From Methylobacterium iners (GTDB lineage: Bacteria; Pseudomonadota; Alphaproteobacteria; Rhizobiales; Beijerinckiaceae), in assembly GCF_022179305.1 (NCBI RefSeq), contig NZ_BPQP01000008.1:1-64000 (forward strand): a stretch of 64,000 bases of DNA, in the 5' to 3' direction. This document shows, piece after piece, positions 1-7,861 of this stretch (within the stretch, counting starts at the first letter, position 1; the number at the start of each line of letters is the position of its first letter). Made by a program: the position numbers and the translations under genes. Below the pieces are notes generated by a model, which did no database searches, was not told where the DNA came from, and saw only the letters and a list, made by a program, of their open reading frames with translations.

Positions 1-2586
1 GGCGGATTTCATCTGCGCCACTGCTGCTGTGACCGTTGCCGTGGCTGCAGCCGTCCCGGCCGACAGGGCCGTGACGTAGGTCGCCATGCTCTGTCGTGCC
101 GGCTCGGAAAGGTCCTGCGACAGGCCGGTGCGGAGGCGCTTGGCCTCCTCCTGGACCTGCTGCATGCCGATGATCATCGGCTGCGGATCGAACTTCGCCT
201 TCGCCAGATCGGCGGCCAAAGGAAAAGCACCAGGTCCGCCGGATGCCGGGAGCTGCGGAGCGCCCGTTGGCGCGACAGGACCCGAAACACCGAAGCTCTT
301 GCCCGCACTCGGCGGGATGACGATCGGGGTGCGCTCTGCCCGCAGGCGTTCCGCTAGAGCGGTCATCGCCTTCTCCATGCCCGGGCGCGCGCCGGAGCCT
401 CCGTCGAGGCTGAACCGATCCGGTCCCGGCTTCGGAAGGCGATCAGGCGCCACTGGGATGCCACTGGGCGTGAACCCAGGGAGGAAGCCGCTCGGGCCCG
501 TCCCGTCTCCTTTCGGCCGCTCATCCAGACCGTCGCCGTCGTCCCTGATCCTGAGGCTCTCAAAGCGAGCTCGCCCGGCCTTCGCGACCTTGAAGGCCTG
601 CAAAGCGGCATCGATGTCGGCGGCCGCCTGATCCACAGCCTGGAGCTGGGCGCGCAGACCCTCGATCCTGGCCTTGGTGCCCTCGATAAGCTCGCGGTGC
701 TTGGACGAGGCGCCGAAGGGGCCGGGCTGGATTGCCTCCATCTTCCGGACCTCAGCCTCTTGCAGCGCGATCTGCTTGACGATCTCTGCCTTGCGCTCCT
801 CGGCCTCCCGACGGTGTTTTCCGCTCTCCGCGCGCGCCACCAGCTGGCTCTCGGGCGTATCGACGCCGTAATAGGCCGTGTTGAACAGGCGGTTCACCTT
901 TGCCTGCCCAGCGTCGGACAGCATGCGTCCCTCGCGCGGTGCGCCAGCGGCCTTGGCCCTTTCGGTTGCGTCGTCGAGATCCTTCAGGGCACCCGTGATG
1001 CTCTCCAGCATCGGCGTCACGAGAGGGGACAGCGTCTCGCCAAGCTGGGTCGTGAACCGCTGCCAGGAGCCTGACATCCGGTCGATCTTGGCTCGGCTGT
1101 CGTCGAGCACCCGACCCAGATCCTCCATCGTCGTGCCGTCGACCTTGCGGAAGCTCTCAACGAACTTGTCGACAGCCCCCTTCTGAGACAGCAGCGCACG
1201 GACGCCGCGGGCGAATTCCATGTCGCCGATGAGCTTCGGGAGCTTAGACAGGTCACCGCCAACGGCCTTGTCGGCGAGCTCGGCGAAGACGGTGATCAGG
1301 TCACGCCCCTCCTCGCGAGCCTTTTTCATCCCCTCTTCAAGATCGACACCCATCTCTTTAAAGTTTTTGGCCGTCTCCTTGCTCTCCATCTTCGCGAAGA
1401 TGTTGTTGAGCGAGGCGGCCGCTTCCTCGGCTGTACCGGTCTGGTTACGGACTACCTGCGCGATCGCCACGAGCCGGCGCAAGCCTTCCTCACCCTTCAG
1501 GCCAACCGACGCCGCGAGCGGCGCCAGCGAGGGCAGGTAGCGAGCCATGTCCTTCAGCTCGAACTTGCCGGCTTTGCCGCCTGCCACAAGGATGTCGAAC
1601 GCAGCCTGCATGCGTGGGGCTGCGATCCCCATCTGCTCACCGATCGCGCCGGCCGTGTTGGCGATGTCGGCCACTTCTGCGCCTGACGCTTGGGCCGTCG
1701 CGGCTACGGAGGGCATGAAGGCGCGGATCTCGGGCATCTTCCGGCCCTGCGCCGCCAGTGCCTCGTAGCCGTCCGCGATCTTGTCAAAGGCCAGACCGTA
1801 CTTGATGGCGAGGTCCTGGGCCTCTCGCGTGACCGCCCGCATCTCCTCGCGCGACGCCTCGGCGGTGAGGCCGACCCGCGTCATGCGGCGCTCGACGTCG
1901 GCGAACTCGACGTAGGATTTCCCGGCCCCATAGACGCCGCCGGCCGCGGCGCCGGCGGGGCCGTACCGGGTCAGCCCCGCGGCAGCCAGAGCCTCGGCCT
2001 TGTCCTGCCGAAGATCTCCGCCCGCTCCCTTCGGTGCGCTTGGGCGTGTCGGCGGGCGGCGACTGCCCTCCGCATCCGGAGCCCCGAGGCGCCCAGTGCG
2101 AAGGCGGCCCTGTTCCCTCGCTAGACGGGAGGTCGCCGCGACCGCGCGTTCTGTGTCGGACGCAAGCCGGCGCATGGCGGCGCTCGATGCGGCTACGCGT
2201 CTATCGTTCAGGCGGTCAGTCGCAGTGCCCAGGCGCCGGCCTGCCGCCGCGGCCTGATCCAGATCTCGGCCGAGGGCGCGGGCAACGGCGTCGAGGCCGG
2301 CAAGCCCAGCCCGTTCTGATCCCAGCCGTTTAAGGTCGTTGCCGGCCCGCGCGCCGGCAACCGCAACGCCTCGCAGCTCGGCGCCCAGTCGCGCCGTGAC
2401 GGTACCTGCCCGCGCGCCTGCGGCCGCCATTACCCCGAGGTCACGGCTGATGATCGAACCAGCACGGACGTTGTTCAGTGATTTCGCGGAAGCCCCGAGC
2501 GCATCGAGATCGCGCTTGGCCTCCTGCGCCCCGGGCTTGATGCCGTTGATGAGCCTAAGCCGGAGCGCGACGTCCAGGTTGGCCAC
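1..2586 (-). CDS. Phage tail tape measure protein (gpT-like), partial at left edge
   Basis: The minus strand is open without a stop from a GTG at 2586 to the edge, giving at least 862 residues. The start lies 4 nt after the E' stop, behind the GGAGG at the end of E'. The protein begins VANLDVALRLRLINGIKPGA and has long alanine-rich, probably coiled-coil stretches (residues about 20-170). A phage tail tape measure core follows (about residues 200-500: GKSYVEFADVERRMTRVG; later ANTAGAIGEQMGIAAPRMQA). Tape measure proteins set tail length and span the tube lumen. Gene position after E/E' matches P2 gene T. The C-terminus lies outside the window. Confidence 0.9.
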   Translation of the reverse strand, partial: MANLDVALRLRLINGIKPGAQEAKRDLDALGASAKSLNNVRAGSIISRDLGVMAAAGARAGTVTARLGAELRGVAVAGARAGNDLKRLGSERAGLAGLDAVARALGRDLDQAAAAGRRLGTATDRLNDRRVAASSAAMRRLASDTERAVAATSRLAREQGRLRTGRLGAPDAEGSRRPPTRPSAPKGAGGDLRQDKAEALAAAGLTRYGPAGAAAGGVYGAGKSYVEFADVERRMTRVGLTAEASREEMRAVTREAQDLAIKYGLAFDKIADGYEALAAQGRKMPEIRAFMPSVAATAQASGAEVADIANTAGAIGEQMGIAAPRMQAAFDILVAGGKAGKFELKDMARYLPSLAPLAASVGLKGEEGLRRLVAIAQVVRNQTGTAEEAAASLNNIFAKMESKETAKNFKEMGVDLEEGMKKAREEGRDLITVFAELADKAVGGDLSKLPKLIGDMEFARGVRALLSQKGAVDKFVESFRKVDGTTMEDLGRVLDDSRAKIDRMSGSWQRFTTQLGETLSPLVTPMLESITGALKDLDDATERAKAAGAPREGRMLSDAGQAKVNRLFNTAYYGVDTPESQLVARAESGKHRREAEERKAEIVKQIALQEAEVRKMEAIQPGPFGASSKHRELIEGTKARIEGLRAQLQAVDQAAADIDAALQAFKVAKAGRARFESLRIRDDGDGLDERPKGDGTGPSGFLPGFTPSGIPVAPDRLPKPGPDRFSLDGGSGARPGMEKAMTALAERLRAERTPIVIPPSAGKSFGVSGPVAPTGAPQLPASGGPGAFPLAADLAKAKFDPQPMIIGMQQVQEEAKRLRTGLSQDLSEPARQSMATYVTALSAGTAAATATVTAAVAQMKSA

Positions 2587-2589
2587 AGA

Positions 2590-2823
2590 TCAACCCTCCA
2601 AAAGGCCGGCGATGAGATCAGCGAGGGCCGAGGCCATGATCGCGGCCGGCCCACTATCCGCTTCCACCTCTTGTGCCGCGGCATGTGCGAGGAGCATCTC
2701 GTCCCAGGGCATCGCGAGAACGCAGGAGTAGGGCTCGTTCAGCCCTCGGGCCGCAGCGACGGCGTACTCGCGCCAGGCGCGGAACTCGGGCTGTAGAACA
2801 TCTCCTCCACGATGCGGGGCAAG
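2590..2823 (-). CDS. E' extension of tail assembly protein, read by -1 frameshift from E
   Basis: A second frame, -1 relative to gene E, is open from a CCCTTTC heptamer (2823-2829) to a TGA at 2590. It encodes 77 residues including PEFRAWREYAVAAARGLNEP and MPWDEMLLAHAAAQEVEADS, with protein-like composition, while the E frame over the same DNA is low-complexity (SPSSAPGASTPSLRPEG). In P2-type and many other phages, E (or G) and the frameshift product E+E' (GT) are tail assembly chaperones that coat the tape measure protein. An ATG at 2712 could alternatively allow separate translation of the last 40 residues. The frameshift is inferred from the canonical X XXY YYZ heptamer in the right phase. 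Confidence 0.72.
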   Translation of the reverse strand, partial: LAPHRGGDVLQPEFRAWREYAVAAARGLNEPYSCVLAMPWDEMLLAHAAAQEVEADSGPAAIMASALADLIAGLLEG

Positions 2824-3239
2824 AAAGGGCGGGCGGCTGCCAGCAACTCCGCACCGTCGTCATCGATGAGACCGCGAAGCACAGGGGCGGGAAGGCCCGT
2901 CATGGCGGCGAGGAAAAGGTAGAGGTCGTAGGGCATGCCCTCGGGCATGGCGGCAATAACTGCGCCGACCTCGGCGACTGCCAGTCGCCGGACCTGGATG
3001 CTCCGAACCTCGCGTCCCTCCCACTCGAACGCGTACCGGATCGGCACTTCCTTGGAGATCGAGCCCGGGTCGAGGAACCGAAGGATCGCCACCTCGGCCG
3101 GCGGTGGGGGCTCCGCGGCGGTCGGAAGGGTCGCCGAGGCGGCCTCACCCAGTGCCCCTTCAGGCGGCGGGGGAGGCAGCTCGGCTGTGGGGTACTCGCT
3201 AAGGGGCCTCGTCGGACGATGGTTCGCCGGTCCGCTCAC
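2739..3239 (-). CDS. Phage tail assembly chaperone (P2 gpE-like)
   Basis: This 166-residue protein starts with a proline-rich tail (residues 1-50, PPPPPEG), then the conserved tail assembly domain (about 52-140: ILRFLDPGSISKEVPIRYAF, then a helical part ending FLPRIVEEMF). It sits between tube and tape measure genes, as E does in P2, and overlaps the tube gene by 4 nt (ATGA). Codons 138-139 lie on the slippery heptamer CCCTTTC, so the last 27 residues are probably only part of the unshifted product. Role inferred from family and order: chaperone for tape-measure assembly. Confidence 0.85.
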   Translation of the reverse strand: MSGPANHRPTRPLSEYPTAELPPPPPEGALGEAASATLPTAAEPPPPAEVAILRFLDPGSISKEVPIRYAFEWEGREVRSIQVRRLAVAEVGAVIAAMPEGMPYDLYLFLAAMTGLPAPVLRGLIDDDGAELLAAARPFLPRIVEEMFYSPSSAPGASTPSLRPEG

Positions 3240-3766
3240 AGCACGATCCCGCCGGCGATCGCGAGGTTCGTCGCCATGCCGGCGTAGGGGTTCCTGCCGT
3301 TGATCAGCGTCGAACCTGGGCCTGCAAAGACATCGAACTTGTGGATCGAGTTGCCGTCGACCACGTCGTTGTAGAAGACAATGTTCCCGAAGGTGTAGTC
3401 GCGCCCGGCCGCCTTGTGGCCCTTGACCGTCGCCTGCTTCGAGCCGGTGACGAGGCCCTTCATGACGATGACGCGGCCGCGGTTCTCACCGGTGCGAAAC
3501 GAGAGAAGGTTCTCGTACCAGGTCGCGGTGACGTAATCGCCCGGCAGTCGGCCGACGAGCCCCTGGATCTGCGGGTCCGCCGTCTTCGTCTTGATCTTGG
3601 CCTCCAGGGCCTCGATCTCCTCCTGCCACTTCGTCGCAATCATGTGGCCGCCGGGCGTGAAGGCATCCTCGGCGTGCTTGACCTCCGGCAGCTCGACCTC
3701 ATCGAGCACGCGCCAGGTGTTGAGCGTGTCGAAGTACCAGTTTCCGCCTCTGACGACGTTGTCCAT
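3236..3766 (-). CDS. Phage major tail tube protein (P2 FII-like)
   Basis: This 176-residue protein has the hallmarks of contractile tail tube proteins: N-terminal NTWRVLDEVELPEVKHAEDAFTP region and C-terminal beta-rich part (NIVFYNDVVDGNSIHKFDVF). The length is typical for FII-type tubes (about 170). It follows the sheath gene by 63 nt, the standard sheath-tube order. It forms the inner tail tube through which DNA passes. Confidence 0.9.
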   Translation of the reverse strand: MDNVVRGGNWYFDTLNTWRVLDEVELPEVKHAEDAFTPGGHMIATKWQEEIEALEAKIKTKTADPQIQGLVGRLPGDYVTATWYENLLSFRTGENRGRVIVMKGLVTGSKQATVKGHKAAGRDYTFGNIVFYNDVVDGNSIHKFDVFAGPGSTLINGRNPYAGMATNLAIAGGIVL

Positions 3767-3829
3767 CGCTCAACGCTCCAAGCTATGCGCGCGCCGCCGA
3801 GGACGCTGCGCCGTGTCCGATTGCTGACC

Positions 3830-5110
3830 TCAGGCGGCGAGCCGCCCCGCGACGCCGTACTGGCTCATCGCCGTCTGGATCTCGTCGGCGAGGATGTTGA
3901 AGGCCGCTTCATAGCGGCCGGTGTAGACCTGGATGTCCGTGATCGGCGGCGCCTCCTCGAAGTCGAGGGTGACGACGAACCCACCGGTGCGCAGCGTCGC
4001 GTTCGAGTTGAGCGAACGGTCCCAAGCCACGCGTCCGCCAAGGATTGCAGGCTCGGGCAGGCTCTTGAGCTCGGAGATGAAGTCTTCGAGCGCCTGCAGC
4101 AGCGTCACGGCGACGTGGGCGCCGAGGTTCTTGCCGATGTACTTGACGAGGGTACGCGGGATGACCTCCCGCACCGCCTTGCGGGTCCGGATGACGTTGA
4201 TCGCGCGCCAGAGCGGATCGTTGGAGGTGGTGAAGAACCCCCAGAAGGTCTTGCCCTGCGGCGAGTTCGAGGCGCGCGAGGTGCGGTTCTTCTCGATCTG
4301 GACGATCGAGTTGACGCCGCGCTGGATCAGGTAGTTCGCCTCGCAATCCGGATCGGAAATCGAGAAGCCGACCGCCCGGTCTGGCCCCAGGATACCTTTG
4401 AAGGCCTGGTTGCCGGGATTGTAGTACGGCGCGCCGTGATCCTTGTCGGTTTTCACCATCAGCGCCGCCGCGTGCGGCGAGGCCGGGCGCACGATCGGCA
4501 CGCCCTCGACGCTCACCCGGATGGCCTGCCCGATGGCGACGACGTTGAGCGTCTCCGAGAAGTCGGCCGCCCACTCGACCGCCGCTTCCTTCGAGCTCGA
4601 CGGCGTGTCGCAGAAGGCTAGCGCGGTCGGCAGGCGCTCGCAGATCGCATCCAGGGCCGTGGCGGCCGGGTTCGCGGCGTTGCCCAGACGCTGCGAGGTG
4701 AACCCCGGCGCGATGAGATTGTCCGGCTCGACCCCGGTCTCACCCTGGGCCGAGAGCAGGGCGTAGAGGCCCGTCCTCTGCGAAGGCGAGCCGACGATGC
4801 GCGCCATCTGCTGCTCGAAGGTGCCGGCGCCCGTGAAGTCTGGCACTACCGCCACCAAGGAGGCGATCACCCCCTCCGAGGCGATGGCGTCCAGCGTCTG
4901 GCGCAGCGTGCCCGAGGCGCCGGCGCCCGCCACCATGTCCGCATCGTCGGTCGTGAAATGCACCGGCGTATCCGGCGGAAACAGAGCCCGGTCCACGCCG
5001 GTTGCCGTGAAGCATCCGCCGATCGTGGCCAGATCCGCGATGATGAAGGGCTGCTTGTCGGTCCGGTTCAGGAACGTGCGAACGCCGACATGTGGCGTGG
5101 TGGCGGGCAT
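3830..5110 (-). CDS. Phage tail sheath protein (P2 FI-like)
   Basis: This 426-residue protein begins HVGVRTFLNRTDKQPFIIAD and contains the sheath signatures KTFWGFFTTSNDPLWRAINV and RTRKAVREVIPRTLVKYIG, ending with a beta-rich C-terminal domain. This is near the length of short FI-type sheaths (about 390-470). It forms the contractile outer sheath. A good ribosome site (AAGGAG) lies upstream of the ATG. A perfect hairpin (5177-5196) separates it from the fibre genes, so it may begin a separate expression unit. Confidence 0.93.
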   Translation of the reverse strand: MPATTPHVGVRTFLNRTDKQPFIIADLATIGGCFTATGVDRALFPPDTPVHFTTDDADMVAGAGASGTLRQTLDAIASEGVIASLVAVVPDFTGAGTFEQQMARIVGSPSQRTGLYALLSAQGETGVEPDNLIAPGFTSQRLGNAANPAATALDAICERLPTALAFCDTPSSSKEAAVEWAADFSETLNVVAIGQAIRVSVEGVPIVRPASPHAAALMVKTDKDHGAPYYNPGNQAFKGILGPDRAVGFSISDPDCEANYLIQRGVNSIVQIEKNRTSRASNSPQGKTFWGFFTTSNDPLWRAINVIRTRKAVREVIPRTLVKYIGKNLGAHVAVTLLQALEDFISELKSLPEPAILGGRVAWDRSLNSNATLRTGGFVVTLDFEEAPPITDIQVYTGRYEAAFNILADEIQTAMSQYGVAGRLAA

Positions 5111-5176
5111 AGGCGCTCCTTAGCTTGACCGCGAGATCAGTGCGGGCCAGCCTAGAATTGGCGCCTTATCTCTGCT

Positions 5177-5196
5177 GCCCTGAAGCTATTCAGGGC
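5177..5196 (-). terminator. Perfect 8-bp hairpin between fibre-assembly and sheath genes
   Basis: GCCCTGAA, a 4-nt loop, and TTCAGGGC form a perfect stem. It lies 6 nt past the stop of the tail fibre assembly gene and 66 nt before the sheath start, within a 92-nt gap. No T tract follows on the minus strand, so it may be an attenuator or an mRNA processing or stabilising structure instead of a classical terminator. Confidence 0.45.
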
Positions 5197-5202
5197 CGCA
5201 AT

Positions 5203-5706
5203 TCACCCCGCGATGGGCGGCCAGGTGATCGCGCCGTAGGCCTCGGCGGCCTCTTCTGCCGTTGTGGCCTCGTCGATCGCCTTCTTGCCCGCGAGACGGA
5301 CGCCACGGATGGCCGAGCCCGCCTGCTGCCAGAGACTGTAAGCCGCACTGATCGAGCGAGCCACGCCGAGGACGTCGGTCGCAGGCTCGCCCGTCGAAGG
5401 ATCGATGTCGATGCCGATCGACGCCGCCAGCATGGGATACTTCGCTTCCGTCGCTGTGGACGGCGCCTTCAGCGCGGCCACGGCCTGCGCCTGGACCTCC
5501 TGATACTCCATGACCTGTCCGGAGCCGGGCGTCATGATTAGGTTGCGCAGGGTCTCGGCCTTGGCGTCGACGCCGGCCTTGAGATGATCTTTGACCTGGT
5601 CCAGCACCAGTACGTCGGGCACACCAGCTGCGGCGAGGGCATCAAGGCTCATATTGCGGTAGCCCTGACCGTCATGGTCGATATTGAACAAGGGTTCACT
5701 GGTCAT
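5203..5706 (-). CDS. Probable tail fibre assembly protein (DUF4376-like)
   Basis: The ATG at 5706 (MTSEPLFNIDHDGQGYRNMS) gives 167 residues; an upstream in-frame start would add 7. It contains a polar N-terminus and a C-terminal alanine-rich helical region (GVARSISAAYSLWQQAGSAI and AIDEATTAEEAAEAYGAITW) like the DUF4376 domain common in fibre chaperones. It directly follows the fibre gene, the usual place for a fibre assembly chaperone. Assignment rests on context plus partial similarity. Confidence 0.6.
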   Translation of the reverse strand: MTSEPLFNIDHDGQGYRNMSLDALAAAGVPDVLVLDQVKDHLKAGVDAKAETLRNLIMTPGSGQVMEYQEVQAQAVAALKAPSTATEAKYPMLAASIGIDIDPSTGEPATDVLGVARSISAAYSLWQQAGSAIRGVRLAGKKAIDEATTAEEAAEAYGAITWPPIAG

Positions 5707-5758
5707 TCTATTCTCCCAACAAAGCAAGGCGATGCGGCTTTGCTCAGCCTAGACGGCC

Positions 5759-6538
5759 TCAAGCGGACGCGAGGTTTGTTTCGTAAGTGAAGTTCGTCCG
5801 CGGATCCTGTCCCGCGGCGACGCCGCGGAAGATCTTGCCCGGCGCGTTCGGTCCGATCGTCGTATTTTGGAACGACGCCGTGATGCGCTGGCCGCCGCCC
5901 GATGAGATCAGGACAGCCGCCGTGCCGGCCGTCTCCACCGTGAGGCTAGAGTCGGACATATTGAACGACCCGCCATTGAAGTTCAGCATGTAGCCGTAAT
6001 CGAGGCCGGCGGGGGTCGTCGGCAAATGCAAATTGATAAACCCGAAGCCGAGGCTGCCCCCATACATGTCAATGCCAGCTACTCGGCGCCCCAAACCGGG
6101 CGTCGGCGAGTTCGATGCCTCACCGAAGAACGAGAGCTTGCGAAGCGCAAAGCTGAAGCTGAGCCCAAGTGGCCCCGGTGCCGGCGAGACGCCACGAATG
6201 ATCAGCGATGCGAAGCTTGTATGACCCACCTTAATTGTGTCGTCGGTCAGCATGTTGATGACGTTGACGACGGAGCGATCGCGCTGCAGGAGCGCATAAT
6301 CAACGGTCTTAAAGGGAGCAGCCAGAGATCCGCGCCCGGCGGCGTCGATGCCGTTGTTGAAGTCGCAAAAGCACTCCTGGTAGGGCGCCCGGTTCACATA
6401 ATTGTTGATGATCGTTTGCGCGCCAGCGATGGTGGCGACGCGATCAGCGGCGACCTGGTCAGCGCGGGCCTGGTACAGCGCGGCCGCCTCGTGCAGCTCA
6501 TGGGTGGCATCCTGCAGGGCTTCGACGACGGTGGTCAT
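5759..6538 (-). CDS. Tail fibre/spike protein, beta-helix type
   Basis: This 259-residue protein has an alpha-helical N-terminus (1-50) followed by GIDAAGRGSLAAPFKTVDYA. That stretch resembles the N-terminus of right-handed beta-helix tail spikes, and a Gly/Ser/Thr/Asn-rich beta region follows. It lies between the H-like baseplate fibre gene and the fibre-assembly gene, so it is probably the distal receptor-binding part. It is short for a fibre and may be a host-range module swapped as a unit; its composition looks richer in A/T than its neighbours by eye. No enzymatic residue pattern is recognised. Confidence 0.6.
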   Translation of the reverse strand: MTTVVEALQDATHELHEAAALYQARADQVAADRVATIAGAQTIINNYVNRAPYQECFCDFNNGIDAAGRGSLAAPFKTVDYALLQRDRSVVNVINMLTDDTIKVGHTSFASLIIRGVSPAPGPLGLSFSFALRKLSFFGEASNSPTPGLGRRVAGIDMYGGSLGFGFINLHLPTTPAGLDYGYMLNFNGGSFNMSDSSLTVETAGTAAVLISSGGGQRITASFQNTTIGPNAPGKIFRGVAAGQDPRTNFTYETNLASA

Positions 6539-6563
6539 GGGCGCAAAACCTTCGCGGTAAGAG

Positions 6564-7112
6564 TTAGAGCTTGGCCGCGTTGAGGCGGTCGATGATCTTG
6601 ATCTGGCCGATGAGCAGGCGGGCCATCATGGCGACGCCCTCGGCGAGCGCCCCGGCGGTGTCCGGCACGTCCGGGTTCAGCACCGTGATCGCGAGCGCCG
6701 AGGTCGGGATCGCCTCCAGCAAGAGGTCGAAGCCCAGCTCCACGTCGGCGAGCGTCGTCTTGTAGGCCAGCGGGAAGGCCGGATCGGACCACAGCGCCAG
6801 CAGCGTACCGTTGCTCAGGAAGAAGCCGACCTCGTTGATCGGGTACTCGCCGGGCGAGCTCGCCGGCAGGAGCGAGAGGACCGTAAAGCCGGCCGGGTCG
6901 CGCCGCGCGCCCGACAGGATCGGCACGCGCGCCATCTCGCCGGTCAGCGCCGTCGCCGTCCGGGCGGGCGCGTAGCCTTTGTAGACGCCGCCGACGAGCG
7001 CGCCGCGACCGATCGCGACCTGGTCGATCACGGCCTGCAGGCCGGTGCCCTCCGCGTTGGCGATCGCCGCCAGTCCGACATTGGTGAGAACAGGGATCAG
7101 CGGCGCGCTCAT
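6564..7112 (-). CDS. Tail fibre N-terminal protein (P2 gpH N-domain / DUF3751-like)
   Basis: The ATG at 7112 overlaps the stop of gene I by 4 nt and gives 182 residues. The sequence (GLAAIANAEGTGLQAVIDQVA, then YPINEVGFFLSNGTLLALWS, then YKTTLADVELGFDLLLEAIP) matches the phage tail-collar fibre N-terminal domain that anchors P2-type fibres to the baseplate. It lacks the long distal fibre seen in gpH; the next gene probably supplies it. Confidence 0.85.
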   Translation of the reverse strand: MSAPLIPVLTNVGLAAIANAEGTGLQAVIDQVAIGRGALVGGVYKGYAPARTATALTGEMARVPILSGARRDPAGFTVLSLLPASSPGEYPINEVGFFLSNGTLLALWSDPAFPLAYKTTLADVELGFDLLLEAIPTSALAITVLNPDVPDTAGALAEGVAMMARLLIGQIKIIDRLNAAKL

Positions 7113-7861
7113 GGGGCAGACCTCAACAGGATGGGAGCGCGCACCCGCGTCCGGCCGAGCGCGACGCTGGTCAGACCAAGCGTCCGGCCGGAGCGGGCGT
7201 CGAGCGTGGGATGCAGGGCGACGCGCGGTGTGACCGTGCCGAGCGCGATCGGCGCAAGGCCGAGTGTACGCCCGGACTTCGCATCCAGACTGGGATGCAG
7301 GGCTCGACGGGAGGCGACCTTGCCGGCCGCCACGGGAGCGAGACCGAGCGAGCGTGGGAAGGTCGCGCCGACCGTGAACCCAAAGGCGCGGCTGGCGGGC
7401 TTCGCCCGCATGATCGAGGTGAACATCACCCGGATCAGACGATCGTCGAGGACCGGCCCCTCGTAGAGCCTGGCTCGGGCGTAGGCCTTGACGGCGAACG
7501 TGTAGGGGACCCCGCGCGGGCTCTCCTCCCACCATTCCGTGATGACGGTATCCGCCTTCAGGGCGGCGAGGGCAATCCGGACGGCGTAGCGCGTGCCCTT
7601 GTAGGAGTGCACGATCGGCGCAGCCTCGATCACCGCGCGCTTGATGTCCTCAGGCCAGAGCGGGTCCCAGACGTCGACCGATCGTTCCCAAGCCTGGTGC
7701 TTCAGGTAGACGGCCGGCGCGTCCGCGACGGAGCGGACCCGCCGGATCTCGTCCATGTCGATATCGTCGAGGCGGCCCTCCGTGTCGGCGATCGCCAACT
7801 CAAGCGGCGTCGCGTCACCCGGCAGGACGAAATCGCGGTCGGGATAGACGAGTTCACTCAT
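7109..7861 (-). CDS. Baseplate/tail protein I with C-terminal repeats (P2 gpI-like)
   Basis: This 250-residue protein has a conserved part at residues 1-150 (P2 gpI fold: VYLKHQAWERSVDVWDPLWP, then WWEESPRGVPYTFAVKAYAR) that forms part of the baseplate between J and the fibres. Residues 170-250 are two full and one partial copy of a 28-residue repeat (core LGLAP then ALHPSLDA), an unusual extension. It overlaps both J and H genes by a few nt. The repeats may be an added fibre-attachment surface; that is inference. Confidence 0.88.
   Translation of the reverse strand: MSELVYPDRDFVLPGDATPLELAIADTEGRLDDIDMDEIRRVRSVADAPAVYLKHQAWERSVDVWDPLWPEDIKRAVIEAAPIVHSYKGTRYAVRIALAALKADTVITEWWEESPRGVPYTFAVKAYARARLYEGPVLDDRLIRVMFTSIMRAKPASRAFGFTVGATFPRSLGLAPVAAGKVASRRALHPSLDAKSGRTLGLAPIALGTVTPRVALHPTLDARSGRTLGLTSVALGRTRVRAPILLRSAP
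7112..7354 (-). repeat. 84-bp tandem coding repeats in tail gene I
   Basis: Codons for residues 170-197, 198-225 and 226-250 of gpI repeat one unit: LGL(A/T)..(V/I)A.G, then ALHP(S/T)LDA(K/R)SG. The third unit is degenerate. The unit length of 28 codons equals 84 bp. Confidence 0.8.

Noticed and set aside
3341-4621. 426-codon plus-strand open frame over the sheath and tube genes
   Set aside because: Antisense to the well-recognised sheath protein; no domain visible.
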